Source: Branchipolynoe longqiensis
Lineage: Eukaryota > Annelida > Polychaeta > Phyllodocida > Polynoidae
Assembly (NCBI GenBank): GCA_030323885.1
Contig: CM059192.1
Span: 1,185,001-1,249,000 of the forward strand
Direction of reading: 5' to 3'
DNA length: 64,000 nucleotides
Position 1 is the first letter of the stretch. Every line of letters starts with the position of its first letter. Both the position numbers and the translations under genes were made by a program. This document shows, in pieces, positions 35,044 to 46,417 of this stretch. The notes under the pieces were generated by a model, which was not told where the DNA came from, did no database searches, and was given only the letters and a program-made list of their open reading frames with translations.

Positions 35044-35340
35044 TGTAGTGGTCTGCACTGACCTCTCAGGCAAGTAACCACATAGACAGGTAGGCATGGG
35101 AAGTGTGTTGATATCAGGGAGCCTAGGTGGTGTAATGGTTAGCACACTGGCCCGGAATGCAAAGAGATGTGGGTTCGAGTCCCGCTCTAGGTGCAATATT
35201 TCCCATTTTCATCACCCCCACGACAACTACTGACGCCGTGAAGAGCAGATGGTTCAATAAACCAAGGGTGAAGCGTACACTGAATTGAATCTTGGTGTTC
35301 TTCCGTGTGTGGGTGAGTCGGAGGGCTGTGGGCCATCACA
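35044..35340 (+). mobile_element. 297-bp TG...CA unit (solo LTR-like) with tRNA-like core
   Basis: It starts TGTAGTGG and ends CCATCACA (imperfect inverted ends). It is flanked by the 4-bp direct repeat ATAC at 35040-35043 and 35341-35344. An AATAAA lies near 35256. These features are those of a solo LTR. It has no A-rich tail, unlike a SINE. A tRNA-Gln-like sequence lies at 35121-35193. Confidence 0.7.
35121..35193 (+). ncRNA. tRNA-Gln-like sequence inside the LTR-like unit
   Basis: It has tRNA length (73 nt). The acceptor stem GCCTAGG pairs with TCTAGGT. The D arm is GTGT-loop-GCAC, and the T arm GTGGG TTCGAGT CCCGC pairs fully. Its D-arm region TGGTGTAATGGTTAGCAC is that of tRNA-Gln. The anticodon stem has two mismatches and position 33 is C, so it is not a working tRNA but keeps pol III A and B boxes. 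Confidence 0.75.
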
Positions 35341-35494
35341 ATACCATCAAGAGAAACCTGAAGCTGAGAGACATTAAGACCGACTCATGGACGCAACTCT
35401 CACAGCAGAGAGGTAAATGGAGAGCGGCAGTCAAGTAATGAAAGCAGTCTTTGTCGCATCACGACCGACAGCATGATGACGATGATGATGATGA

Positions 35495-35884
35495 ATGGAG
35501 TACTTGGCACATATAACACTGTTCTCTTTGTTTATATACAATTCATTCTGCTAATATTTAAATTGTCGGACCAGAGAATCCTGCTCAATCACGCGTTCCG
35601 TACAATACCGGATACGGAGTGAATGGCGGGCGTAAATTCCCTCACAACACGTACCTAATAATATTAAAGTCTCGTATTTACCTAACTTTATGATCTCCAT
35701 GCACTGTCCATATATCTGCAACGCAATGTCGTAAATCTGGGTACACACGAGCAACCAATGTCGTAAAATTAGTAATTCCCTATGAAGCCAAACTAATGGG
35801 GTCTCACTGTATGCTGCGCTTAATTACTACACTTTTGTACTAAACAAAGTGAACCCTCATCTGTCAAGCCATTTCTTAACACAA
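35495..35884. other. Unannotated stretch
   Basis: Unique-looking AT-rich sequence. The 67-residue minus ORF has no recognisable features. Confidence 0.5.
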
Positions 35885-35889
35885 TCGAT

Positions 35890-36060
35890 GGATTGAGGTT
35901 TGATATCCTAGCCACATCCTACATCATATCACGATGTGTACTGACTTGTGACAACGCACACTCATGACGGCTTGATAGTGTTGCCTTATTTATATACCAT
36001 GTTACACGCACCATCAACTAATATCCCACTCAGTTACGTCACCCATCATTGCGCCAACTG
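35890..36060 (-). mobile_element. SINE-1, decayed minus fragment
   Basis: It reads ATATCCTAGCCACATCCTAC then GTACTGACTTGTGACA on plus, then fades into unrelated sequence around 36060. Confidence 0.6.
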
Positions 36061-36249
36061 TCATTACCCTAATTCCCTTAGTAAATGGCGGTTCAGAAAT
36101 GTTACTGGTTTCCACAATCCAAACCCTAATCACTAAGCCGTGCAGAATAACAGAACCAGCCAGTACAATTATTGACGTAGATCAACGGATGATTCAGAAA
36201 GGTTAACGGTTTCAACTTATTTGAATATAACTTAATACAACAACCTGAA

Positions 36250-36550
36250 CGGGCCGCGTGTACGGCAGATCGGGGGTTCGTTTCCCGGTCGAGTCAAACT
36301 AGTGACTTATAAAACTGAAGCTTGTTGCTTTCTAGCGTAGCGGTCGGCATTAATATGGTAGGGCAAGGACTTGTTAGCTCACTGTCAGGATAATGAGACT
36401 GAGTGGAATATCGGGTCATTGTGCCCACAGCCTGGTTTCCCAGTGGGGCAGCACTATAAAGTTACCATGAGTATGCACTGATACAAGTCGGTATCCGTCC
36501 TGATATGACTTTAGATGTTGCCAGGAGGTAAAACTCCAGCAAACAAACAA
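36250..36550 (+). mobile_element. SINE-1, plus copy
   Basis: Head GGGGGTTCGTTTCCCGG, body GTCAGGATAATGAGACTGAG, tail TTTAGATGTTGCCAGGAGGT and AAAC repeats. Confidence 0.85.
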
Positions 36551-36901
36551 CTAACCAACAAACTGTTCAGAGCTACATAAACCTTTTCAATAAACCCCGC
36601 CAGTTAAGCTAGTGGCATCTATCGGTAGAATATGGAACCACTCTATTCGGGTACATTCCCCGAGTGCCTATGATTTCACATGCTATATCTCCACAAAGAA
36701 TGCATGGACAAATAATAAAATGCCTGATTATATTCAGATATTCATATCGCAACAGGATTCAAGCTCTTATCCATGTAATATATATATTAAAAAAAAGACA
36801 ACTATATTGTATTTTGCTTCTGGAATTTCACCACTGCTCTCCTCGCGTATTACATATCTGTCGGCAGAACCGGGAACCACTCTATTCGGGTACTTTCCAG
36901 C

Positions 36902-37256
36902 TTAAAGTTGCATAGTCCGATGGTTTTGAGTTTCTGTCATTTTCTGAGTTAAATATATTAAATTGAGTGTTATAGCCTCCTTTACTTTAGTTTGAAGTAA
37001 CTTCTATTTTAAATGTCTAACTTTTGAGATATTTGAAGTGCAACCATCCACAAATAATTTTGGCAAGCATGTCAAAACTCTGACACCATAGGCTTCTGCA
37101 GTAACCGGTTCTATTAAATTGGCTCTGTATGCCCTTCTATGTGGCGACAAGTGCTTAATATGTGCACCAGTATCTAAGTTGGATATGTAGAATCAAATCT
37201 GGATAATTGTTTTGGTTTTGAAAATTTGATGTTTTCATCGAACTATGCAGCTTTAA
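36902..37256 (-). mobile_element. TTAA-type MITE, full length
   Basis: It runs from TTAAAGTTGCATAGTCCGAT to ATGCAGCTTTAA, 355 bp, the reverse orientation of 22106-22460. Just before it, GAACCACTCTATTCGGGTAC occurs twice (about 36641 and 36873). Confidence 0.85.
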
Positions 37257-37319
37257 CTGGCAGGGTCTGTTCACTGCCGGGGACTCGCTGCTCGCCCACC
37301 CGCCGTCCAGGAAGCATTA

Positions 37320-37771
37320 TGGCCGTAATCGATTAACACGACCCGAGCGACTCGGGTCACCCGAGGCGTCAGAATTTCAAATCGGACACTGCGAGTAGAG
37401 GCGACAAATACACGTGCCGTGTGCAAAACGATCCGACCCAAGTAACCCACCTCCTAGCTAGGGTTGGCTACGAGCGATGACGTCACATTTGCGCTGGTAC
37501 CGTCCTGCAGGATAACAGCTACCAGTACCAGTCATACATGGTTTTTTAAAAAGAATAACTTAGATTAATGAAATGGAAATATAGCTAAACTACCCAATCA
37601 TAAAATACTTTAAATCCTATTTTGCTGTAGTTTTATCGGTTATTAAAAAAAAAAAAAAAATGTTCACCCAAGCGCGGAGAAGCGTATTCGATTATTCGAC
37701 CCGAGTCTGTAGGATGTGCGCATGCGCCAAAAAGTGGCTCGGGTGACCCGAGTTGATTAATCGATTACGCC
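37320..37771. mobile_element. MITE with GGCCGTAATCGATTAA ends (452 bp)
   Basis: The left end GGCCGTAATCGATTAACACG is mirrored at the right by GATTAATCGATTACGCCC. Each terminus also contains the palindrome-like CTCGGGTCACCCGAG. Confidence 0.75.
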
Positions 37772-37879
37772 CCGAGTGTCACTTCGGTGGTATTCATTCG
37801 GCTTAACGTGGATCCCTGAAGCAGAGGGGACAGACTGACCACTGTCCACCCGGCCCCATTTGTAGCAGTAAGCACAACT

Positions 37880-38530
37880 AATGTACAAATAAAACACAAA
37901 TGAAACACAAATAAAGCACAAATAAAGCACAAATAAAACACAAATAAAGCATAAATATAACACAAATGAAACACAAATAAAGCACAAATGTAACACAAAT
38001 AAAGCACAAATAAAACAAAAATAAACAAAAATAAAGCACAAATGAAACACAAATAAAACACAAATAAGCACAAATATAACACAAATAAAACACAAATAAA
38101 GCACAAATAAGCACAAATAAAGCACACATATAACACAAATAAAACACAAATAAAGCACAAATAAAGCACAAATAAAGCACAAACAAAACACAAACAAAAC
38201 ACAAACAAAACACAAACAAAACACAAACAATACACAAACAAAGCACAAACAAAGCACAAACAAGGCACAAACAAGGCACAAATAAAGCACAAATAAAACA
38301 CGATTAAAACACAAATAAACCAAAATAAACCACAAATAAACACAAATAAAGCACAAATAAAGCACAAATAAAACACAAATAAAACACAAATAAAACACAA
38401 ATAAAACACAAATAAAACACAAATAAAACACAAATAAAACACAAATAATCACAAATAAAGCACAAATAAAACACAAATAAAGCTAAAATAAAACACTAAT
38501 AAAACACTAATAAAACACTAATAAAACCAC
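37880..38530 (+). repeat. 11-bp minisatellite
   Basis: Units approximate ACACAAATAAA with AAGC and AAAC variants, about 58 copies. Minus ORFs rich in CFICVLFV are products of the repeat, not membrane proteins. Confidence 0.92.
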
Positions 38531-38735
38531 AAACCAGATGTTGATGTTAATATCAGAACAAGCTGGTACTACAAACCAGTGTTGATGTTAATACCAGAAC
38601 GAGGATGGTACCACGAACAAGTTCAGTGTTGATGTTAATACCAGAACAAGGCTAGTACCACAAACCAGCTCAGTGTTGATGTTAATACCAGAACAAGGCT
38701 AGTACCACGAACCAGCTCAGTGGTGCCAGCCACGT
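38528..38735 (+). repeat. About 52-bp tandem repeat, four units
   Basis: Units contain GTTGATGTTAATACCAGAAC and CTAGTACCACAAACCAG. Confidence 0.85.
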
Positions 38736-39004
38736 ATTCGATTCAACAGGAGTCCTTACGGTCAGGCATCAAAAGGTATCTTGGGGATAAGCCGGGACCC
38801 AGCAGCCTGAGCTGCTGTTTCCGAGAACCCTGTGAGTGATCAGGTCGAAGCTCTCAGACTCAGGTGAAGACATTTGTGTGAAGCTAATCCCCCACACTGA
38901 GAGCTTAATACGAAACACTCGACCTGGACGTAAAACTCCAACCAACCAACAGCGGGCTCCAGTGTCCCTGTCTGCCTGGGCGGAGCCGCGCATTAAGACT
39001 CAAC

Positions 39005-39605
39005 GCCGGGCGGCGTCAGGCACAGCGGGTCTGGTCGGAGCCGCGCATTAAGCACCCAGCAATCATTGTCGGGCATGGTGGGTCTGGTAGGAGCCGTGCA
39101 TTAAGCACCCAGCAATCAGCGTCAGGCATGGCGGGTCTGGTCGGAGCCACGCATTAAGCACCCAGCAATCAGCGTCAGGCATGGCGGGTCTGGTCGGAGC
39201 CGCGCATTAAGCACCCAGCAATCAGCGTCGGGCACGGCGAGTCTGGTCGGAGCCGCGCATTAAGCACCCAGCAATCAGCGTCGGGCACGGCGGGTCTGGT
39301 CGGAGCTGCACATTAAGCACCCACCAATCAGCGTTGGGCACGGCGGGTCTGGTCGGAGCTGCGCATTAAGCACCCAGCAATCAGCGTCGGGCACGGCGGG
39401 TCTGGTCGGCGCTGCACATTAAGCACCCAGCAATCAGCGTTGGGCACGGCGGGTCTCGTCGGAGCCGCGCATTAAGCACCCAGCAATCAGCATCGGGCAG
39501 GGTGGGTCTGGTCGGAGCTGCACATTAAGCACCCAGCAATCAGCGTTGGGCACGGCGGGTCTGGTCGGAGTCACGCATTAAGAACCCAGCAATCAGCGTC
39601 GAGCG
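39005..39605 (+). repeat. 53-bp tandem repeat, about 11 units
   Basis: The unit runs GGCACGGCGGGTCTGGTCGG, AGCCGCGCATTAAGCACCCA, GCAATCAGCGTCG. It is GC-rich and well conserved, so recently amplified. 38750-39000 before it has no recognised feature except a possible SINE-1 tail near 38927. Confidence 0.93.
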
Positions 39606-39714
39606 GAGAGACGCTGAACACGGCGTTGTTAGCGGCCATGTTTGTTCCCCAGGCAACGGCGTGTGTAAGGAAGTAAGCTGAGGATGAATATGTTTTCACT
39701 GGGGACTGCCGGAG

Positions 39715-39915
39715 CTGGGTGTATATGTGTAGGCGTATAAGTGTATATGTATGTGTGTATATTTGCATGCATGTGTATATGTGTTAATCTGTGTAGATGT
39801 GTGTAGATGTGTAGATGTGTACATGCATACATGCATACATGCGTACATGCGTATATGTGTGTAAATGTGCATGTACGTGTATGTGTGTGTACATAAGTGT
39901 GTATGTGTGTATATC
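39715..39915 (+). repeat. TGTATATG/TACATGCA simple repeat
   Basis: Low-complexity TG, TA and GCA words. Overlapping ORFs are artefacts. Confidence 0.8.
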
Positions 39916-39918
39916 ACT

Positions 39919-40430
39919 ACAGTACAGTCAGCATTGGTTAATCCGACACATTCTGTCACACACAAATAATGTTGGATAGCAAGTTGTCGGATTAACCAAT
40001 TTAGACTATTTTGTGGGTGTTTGTGTACTTAGGGCATAGAAGGCCTAAACATAACACTCGTTCCGGTTTGATTGCAATTATACTCGGTCCCCTATGCTTA
40101 CGCAAGGTATTAAGAGGTGGAGAGAAAAGCTGGCCAATACTCCTTTGTTAACAACCATAAAAACAATTTGCATATTCCCACTCAAGGTAGCTATGACAAC
40201 AAACTAAAGCCACACATGTTTGATGGATTTCAAGTGTCGGATTAACCAGAGCTATAGGCATGCTATAGCCATGTTTGTTACAAAAAATCAGTGTCAGTGT
40301 CTGAAAGCGAGTGTTGGATTAACCAGAGTAATTAGCATTGATTAACATTCGGGAAATCTGTTACACCTGAAATCATGTCGGTAAGTAAAATTGTTGTATT
40401 AACCAGTGTCGGATTAACCACAGCTGATTG
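39919..40430. mobile_element. GGTTAATCCGACA MITE (pogo-like), about 510 bp
   Basis: The left end CAGTCAGCATTGGTTAATCC is matched by the reverse of GGTTAATCCGACAC-type sequence and AGCTGATTG on the right. GTCGGATTAACCA recurs inside. It resembles 26757-27001 in style. Confidence 0.55.
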
Positions 40431-40544
40431 TCTCTGTGTGCATGTGTGCATGTGTGTATGTGTGTATGTGTGTATGTGTGCCTGTGTGTATGTGTGCATG
40501 TGTGTATGTGTGCATATTTGTGCAAATGTATATATGTGTATATA

Positions 40545-40720
40545 TGTGTATAGGCAAGTGAATCAGCCACAGGTGTCGCATAAGTACCTGGGTTTGACGG
40601 TGGCGGCGCCACCATAGCCAGCAGACTCGAGATAAAGCATAGACGATTTCGCATTGGTCACATAATGAAATAAATGCCTATAATACATAATAATAAACAA
40701 ATACCTCCAGCCGAAGATTT
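40545..40720 (-). repeat. Duplicated exon-like block, copy 1
   Basis: About 170 bp match 40880-41060. On minus a frame reads ESAGYGGAATVKPRYLC then a stop, with CAG then GTACTT that could be a donor. Possible exon, unproven. Confidence 0.6.
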
Positions 40721-40879
40721 ATACACGTATATGATTATACCCACTATATATGTGTGCATGTGTTCATATGTGTGTATACGTCATTATGTGTGTAAATGTG
40801 TGTATATGTGTGCATACTATGTGTATATGCATGAACACCCGTGTGTATACATGTGGATATGTGTGCGTATATGTGTATA

Positions 40880-41060
40880 TATGTGTATAGGCAAGTGAAT
40901 CAGCCACAGTTTGCGCACAAGTACCTGGGTCTGACGGTGGCGGCGCCACCGTAGCCAGCAGACTCGAGCAAAAGCAGAGACAATTTCGCATTGGTCACAT
41001 AATGAAATAAATGCGTAAAATACATAATAATAAACAAATACCTCCAGCCGAAGATTCTTC
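40880..41060 (-). repeat. Duplicated exon-like block, copy 2
   Basis: The second copy reads ESAGYGGAATVRPRYLC in the same frame: one silent change and one Lys/Arg change from copy 1 in the core. Flanking ATAATAATAAACAAATACCT is also shared. Confidence 0.6.
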
Positions 41061-41559
41061 CGAGCAACTGGAGGCTAGGCCCTGCGCAGGAGGCGGCGCG
41101 GTGCATGATGGGGGGTCCCCCCCACCCCCGCCGGACAGGGGGGGGGGTGCCAGACACTACAGGCATTATTACACGCAATAAAGGGTTTATCATTATCCAT
41201 ATATGTATATATGACATATATATGTGCATATGTGCATTATAATTATGCATGTGAGTAGTGGCAGCTAATGAACACAATTGATGGTTAGTAGAAACAATAA
41301 CAAACAGAGGATTGTTCCGGCCGGTTCTGCTTTATGACCCTTCCCTGCTCTCATCTGCCCGTTGTCCTCACCACTGGTGTTCTGATGCGTCACGGTCCTA
41401 ACAACGGCACCCGATCGAACCCGCGTGGTGAGGCGCCCCCTAGCGGAGTGTGGGGAATTAACCCTGGATAACCGGGGTAATCCCGGTCAAACCCTGCACA
41501 GTCGTACTTACACCTGTCTATCCAGGCTTAGAGAGTAACTTAGACATCCCCGCTTAGTG

Positions 41560-41765
41560 CGCGCATTCACATGTACTTATACTTATACTTATACTACTTA
41601 TAGGCCAGGCCTACTTATAGATATACAAATAAATTATACATATACATATCAATTATTCATATACATATGCATATACATATACATATAAATTATACATATA
41701 CATATGCATATACATATGCATATACATATAAATTGTACATATACATATAAATTATACATATACGT
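41560..41765 (+). repeat. ACATATACATATAAATT simple repeat
   Basis: AT-rich ACATAT words, 200 bp. 41280-41560 before it shows nothing recognisable. Confidence 0.8.
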
Positions 41766-41766
41766 A

Positions 41767-41840
41767 TCATCATCATCATCATGCTGTCGGTCACGATGCG
41801 ACAAAGACTACTTTCATTACTTTACTGCCGCTCTCCCGAG
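41767..41840 (-). mobile_element. LINE-1-type (this window) 3' tail, minus
   Basis: ATCATCATCATGCTGTCGGT then CTTTACTGCCGCTCTCC is the reverse of the LINE 3' end. The following 41840-42240 has a 69-codon ORF with no known features. Confidence 0.75.
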
Positions 41841-42240
41841 CCGGTATGGTGTTTTGTGCGGTTGTACATTTCATGAAAGCTGCCTGCAAAAGTGTTGAAG
41901 TGCTGCTGGCTTTTGCAAGTTACCAGCGGCACTCTCTCGGGGAGCAAATAGAGGTTTCACACCGGCAAGAACATGTCAAGACAGGCGCAAAACTATTTGT
42001 CCCTGCAGTGGCTGGTCGGGAGATGTTGGGAGTTCCATACATCAACCGCCCTTAATGCTGCCACAGTGACATGGTTTTCTGTTTAGGGTTTGCTCCCTTA
42101 GCCTTCAGTTCTGTCAAGAACCTGTACCACAAGGCAGTGGTTTACAACTCTGCAAGGCAGGGGCGTCAAACTCCCTGAGGTATTGCTATACCTGCAGTAC
42201 CTGCATACCATATACTTATACATATACATATACATATACA

Positions 42241-43148
42241 TATGGGTCATTTTATGGTAAATGGGGCCTATATACTTTCCAGCATGTAATGGTCAAAAAC
42301 AATTATGGAAAGAGTAGAGGAGATATCTTCTTTATAGAATTGGTATTCGTACACTTTGGAGGGATATATATGAAAAGATTAAGGCCTAATGTGACATAGT
42401 GAAAAAAAGCCAACATTTTCATTCCAAAAATATGGTGTTTTAAATTCATGAATTTGTAACATGGAGAATGTGGACTTTTCTACAGGCTACTAGACCTTTA
42501 TTTTGCATAGAATATTACCAGTGTTAGTTGAAATAATGTAAGGAGACTCTTACTTGAAATAAATATTCATTTTGCATGCATATATATATTTTTTTATATA
42601 TATAAAATATTCCATGGTGATTAAACTGGTTCTGGACATAACTGTCATGTTCCATGCTTGTTAAATTAGGAAATATGGTATCATGGGAATATCAGAGCTT
42701 CAGTAAAACAAATTGTTGCTATTGTTACATGTGTAAGGCTATTTTCTAGTACCATGGCTAGTAATATATTTTTTCTACAAAGCTTTATGAAAGAGAATTG
42801 AAGTTCCATATAATTATCCTATGCAGATTTCTTTACAGTACTCCTCTATACTTAGGGGGTCACAATATAAAAATTAAGTGTTTCATGCAATAAATTTGTT
42901 TAAATAATTGATTTGATTAATAAATCCACACTTGGTGTTTAACAAGTCCACACTTGGGGCGGCTGGCTATTCAATTAGTTCTTGTTTTTCTGACAAAATG
43001 GTAACCTCAACTATCTTTTGCTTCACATTACCAGGATACATATGGACAAGAGTTGGCTACTCAGCGAAAGAATTAGGAAAATACACAATATTCATTTTTT
43101 TACATTCATGTCACACTTTGGCCCCATTTACCATGAAAAGACTCATAT
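42241..43148. mobile_element. Transposon with ATATGGGTCATTTTATGG ends (908 bp)
   Basis: The left end TATGGGTCATTTTATGGTAA (then ATGGGGCC) is mirrored at the right by GGCCCCATTTACCATG then AAAAGACTCATATA. Inverted repeats span about 33 bp. It is AT-rich with no transposase frame and sits in ACATAT microsatellite. Confidence 0.75.
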
Positions 43149-43330
43149 ACATATACATGTACATATACATGTACATATACATATACATATAGATGCACAT
43201 ATACATATACATATACATATAGATCTACATACACATATACATATACATATAGATGTACATATATACATATACATATAGATCTACATACACATATACATAT
43301 ACATATACATATAGATCTACATATATACAT
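43149..43330 (+). repeat. ACATATACATATAGATC simple repeat
   Basis: Short AT-rich tandem words continuing from the element edge. Confidence 0.85.
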
Positions 43331-43338
43331 ATCTAATT

Positions 43339-43727
43339 GTTTGTTGTAGGTTTGTTGTAGGTTTATGGTCATGGCAACATCTAAGTTACTCCTGATATGG
43401 TACCTATCCTGATATGACCTTAGATTCTCAGGTCATATCAGGATAGGTACCGACTTGTGACATTGCACGCTCATGGCGACTTTATAGTGCTGTTCCACTG
43501 GGAGACAAGGTTGCTGCACCATGCCCTGATTTCCCACTCAGTCACATTATCCTGACACTGAGTTAACCAGTCATTGCCCTATCCTATTAATGCCGAGCGC
43601 CAGGCTAGGTAGTGACAAGTATCTAATTTATAAGTGATTGGTTTGACTCCACCAGGTTTTGAACTCCCTAAATTCCACACTGGAAGCCTGCGATCTACCA
43701 TAGTACCAATTCAGCTACCACATCCGG
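43339..43727 (-). mobile_element. SINE-1, minus copy with rearranged tail
   Basis: Body and head are intact in reverse (GTCACATTATCCTGACACTG). The tail region holds a small inverted duplication, ATCCTGATATGACCTTAGAT facing CAGGTCATATCAGGAT. Confidence 0.8.
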
Positions 43728-43794
43728 TATATTCATGTACATACACATACATATACATCTGTATATGCATGCATCAATAACTACATGCCATATG

Positions 43795-44985
43795 TATGTA
43801 TGTATGCATGCATATGTATGTAGACTATACATGTATGTATGCATGTAAACATGTAAGCATGTATGCATTTATGTATGTAAGCATGTATGTAAGCATGTAG
43901 TAAGCATGTATGTAAGCATGTATGTAAGCATGTATGTAAGCATGTATGTAAGCATGTATGTAAGCATGTATGTAAACATGATTATAAGCATGTATGTAAG
44001 CATGTATGTGAGCATGTATGTAAGCATGTATGTAAGCATGTATGTAAGCATGATTATAAGCATTATGTAAGCATGTATGTAAACATGTATGTAAGCATGT
44101 ATGTACGCATGTATGTAAGCATGTACATAAGCATGATTATAAGCATGTATGTAAGCATGTATGTAAGCATGTATGTAAGCATGTAGTAAGCATGTATGCA
44201 TGTGTGTATGTAATCATGTATGTAAGCATGTATGTAAGCATGTATGTAAGCATGTATGTAAGCATGTATGTAAGCATGTATGTAAGCACGTATGTACACA
44301 TGATTATAAGCATGTATGTAAGCATGTATGTAAGCATGTATGTAAGCATGTATGTAAGCATGTATGTAAACATGATTATAAGCATTATGTAAGCATGTAT
44401 GTAAACATGTATGTAAGCATGTATGTACGCATGTATGTAAGCATGTATGTAAGCATGTACATAAGCATGATTATAAGTATGTATGTAAGCATGTATGTAA
44501 GCATGTATGTAAGCATGTATGCATGTGTGTATGTAAGCATTTATGTAAGCATGTATGTAAGCATGTATGTAAGCATTATGTAAGTATGTATGTAAGCATT
44601 ATGTAAGCATTATGTAAGCATGTATGTCAGGCTGTATGTAAGGATGTATGTAAGGATGCATGTACGCAGGATTATGAGCCTGTATGTAAGCATGTATGTA
44701 AGCATTATGTAAGTATGTATGTAAGCATGTATGTAAGCATTGTGTAATCATTATGTAAGCATGGATGTAAGCATGGATGTAAGCATGTATGCAATCATGT
44801 ATGTAAGTATGTATGTAAGCATGGATGTAAGCATGTATGTAAGCATGTATGTAAGCATGTACTTGATCATTATGTAAGTATGTATGTACGCATGTATGTA
44901 AGAATGTATGTAAGCATGTATGTAAGCATGTATGTAAGCATGTATGGAACGTGTAAGCATATATGTAAGCATGCATGTATGTATG
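43795..44985 (+). repeat. 12-bp satellite, about 95 units
   Basis: The unit is GTATGTAAGCAT with ATTATAAGCAT and GTACATAAGCAT variants. Blocks of variants recur (43970-44190 and 44300-44520), showing higher-order duplication. ORFs on both strands are artefacts. Confidence 0.95.
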
Positions 44986-44993
44986 TAAGCGCT

Positions 44994-45043
44994 GTCCTGA
45001 CATGACCTTAGATGTTGATAGGGTGTAAAACAACAACAAACAA
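44994..45043 (+). mobile_element. SINE-1 tail fragment
   Basis: TCCTGACATGACCTTAGATG, then GTAAAACAACAACAAACAAA. Confidence 0.7.
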
Positions 45044-45072
45044 ACATGTATGTATGTGTATGTGTGTATGTA

Positions 45073-45229
45073 TGTTTGTTGTTTGTTGGTTGTTGTTTTA
45101 CGTCCTAGAAACATCTAAGGTCATACCAGGACGGGTACCAACTTGTGACAGTGCACACTCATGGTCACTTTATAGTGCTGTCACCATGACCTGATATCCC
45201 ACTCAGTCACATTATCCTGACACTGAGTG
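45073..45229 (-). mobile_element. SINE-1, truncated minus copy
   Basis: The 3' half of the SINE in reverse, with a 45-bp internal deletion near 45180. Confidence 0.8.
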
Positions 45230-45261
45230 TGTATATATGTGTATATATGTGTGTATGTATA

Positions 45262-45972
45262 TATATCAAGAAGACTGAGGTGCTGTACCAACCCAACTCT
45301 ACAAGAACCCGAGAGGAGGAGATCATGGTTGACGGAAACAAGCTGAACTCTGTTCCGGAATTCACCTATCTTGGAAGCACGATATCAAGTGATGGACGCA
45401 TTGATGCTGAAATACAGAGGAGGATGGCCAAGGCTAGCGCATCTTTCGACCGACTATGCCAGAGACTCTGGAACATCCACCATGTGTCCATTCGGGTCAA
45501 AGGTAAGATCTACCGTGCAATTGTGCTATCCACCCTACTATACAGGCCGAGGCCTGGACAGTGTACAGACGACAGGTGAAAAAGCTGCATGCCTTCATGA
45601 TGCGACATCTGCATTCAATCATGAGGCTAACCTGGAAGGACAAAGTGACAAATAAGGAAATACTCGAACGAACGGGGCTGCCCTCTATGGAAGATCTTCT
45701 GATCAAAAAGAATCTCCGGTGGACTGGACACCTCATGAGGATGTCATCAGACAGGCTACCAAAGCAGATCCTCTATTCTCAACTGTCTTCTGGTTACAGA
45801 AAGAGAGGGCGCCCTCGTCTCCGGTTCAAGGATACCATCAAGAGAAACCTGAAGCTGAGAGACATTAAGACTGACTCATGGACGCAACTCTCACAGCAGA
45901 GAGCTAAATGGAGAGCGGCAGTCAAGTAATGAAAGTCTTTGTCGCATCGCGACCGACAGCATGATGATGATG
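45262..45972 (+). pseudogene. LINE-1-type (this window) 3' copy
   Basis: A 5'-truncated insertion that starts inside the reverse transcriptase (KKTEVLYQPNSTRTREEE, FTYLGSTISSDGRIDAEIQR). It shifts frame at about 45545 (a small deletion after YRAIVLSTLLY), then continues in another frame through RWTGHLMRMSSDRLPKQIL to QLSQQRAKWRAAVK and a stop at 45929. The 3' end has GACCGACAGC and a GATGATGATG tail. It is close in sequence to 24288-26145 and keeps the TGG codon lost there. Confidence 0.9.
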
Positions 45973-45984
45973 TATATATGTATG

Positions 45985-46235
45985 TAGGTGTATGTGTGTG
46001 TGTATGGATGTGTGTATATATGTATGTATATATATATGTGTGTATGTATGTGTATATGCATGTTTGTTTGTTGTTGTTTTACATCCTAGCCTAGCAACAT
46101 CTAAGGTCATCTCAGGATGGCTATATGTATGTATGTATATATACATATGTATCTATGTGTATATGTATGTATGTATTCATGTATGTATGTATATATGTAT
46201 GTATGTATGTATGTATATATGTATGTATGTATGTA
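45985..46235 (+). repeat. GTATGTATATA simple repeat
   Basis: GTAT words, interrupted by a SINE-1 tail at 46061-46118 (TTTTACATCCTAGCCTAGC then GGTCATCTCAGGATGG). Confidence 0.85.
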
Positions 46236-46307
46236 TTATGAGGCCGGATAGTGCGAGAGGAGAGCAGTGCAGCGTCTAACCCCCCTCCCCCCTCCCCACA
46301 CCCACAC

Positions 46308-46417
46308 AGGCCGGAGTGGCCCAGTCGGTAGAGCACGTCCCTCGCGGGTGGGAGATCGGGAGTTCAGTTCCTGGTCGAGTTAAACCAATGACTTATAAAA
46401 TTGATACATGTCTCTTC
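46308..46417 (+). mobile_element. SINE-1, 5' (tRNA) part only
   Basis: The head GGCCCAGTCGGTAGAGCACG and GGGAGTTCAGTTCCTGG is followed by 40 bp of body, then C-rich sequence. Unusually it is truncated at the 3' side. Confidence 0.75.

Larger units (their letters stand above)
34878..35494 (+). pseudogene. LINE-1-type (this window) 3' end, interrupted
   Basis: The parts 34878-35043 and 35341-35494 form one 5'-truncated 3' end that matches 45660-45972. It encodes only the last residues of the reverse transcriptase and ends in a GATGATGATG tail. A 297-bp unit splits it at ATAC. Confidence 0.88.

Noticed and set aside
37757..38476. Cys/Phe/Leu-rich ORFs resembling membrane proteins
   Set aside because: Product of an 11-bp A-rich minisatellite read on minus.
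43869..45114. Repetitive ORFs (HACLHTC, YVSMYVS)
   Set aside because: Product of the 12-bp satellite; appears on both strands.
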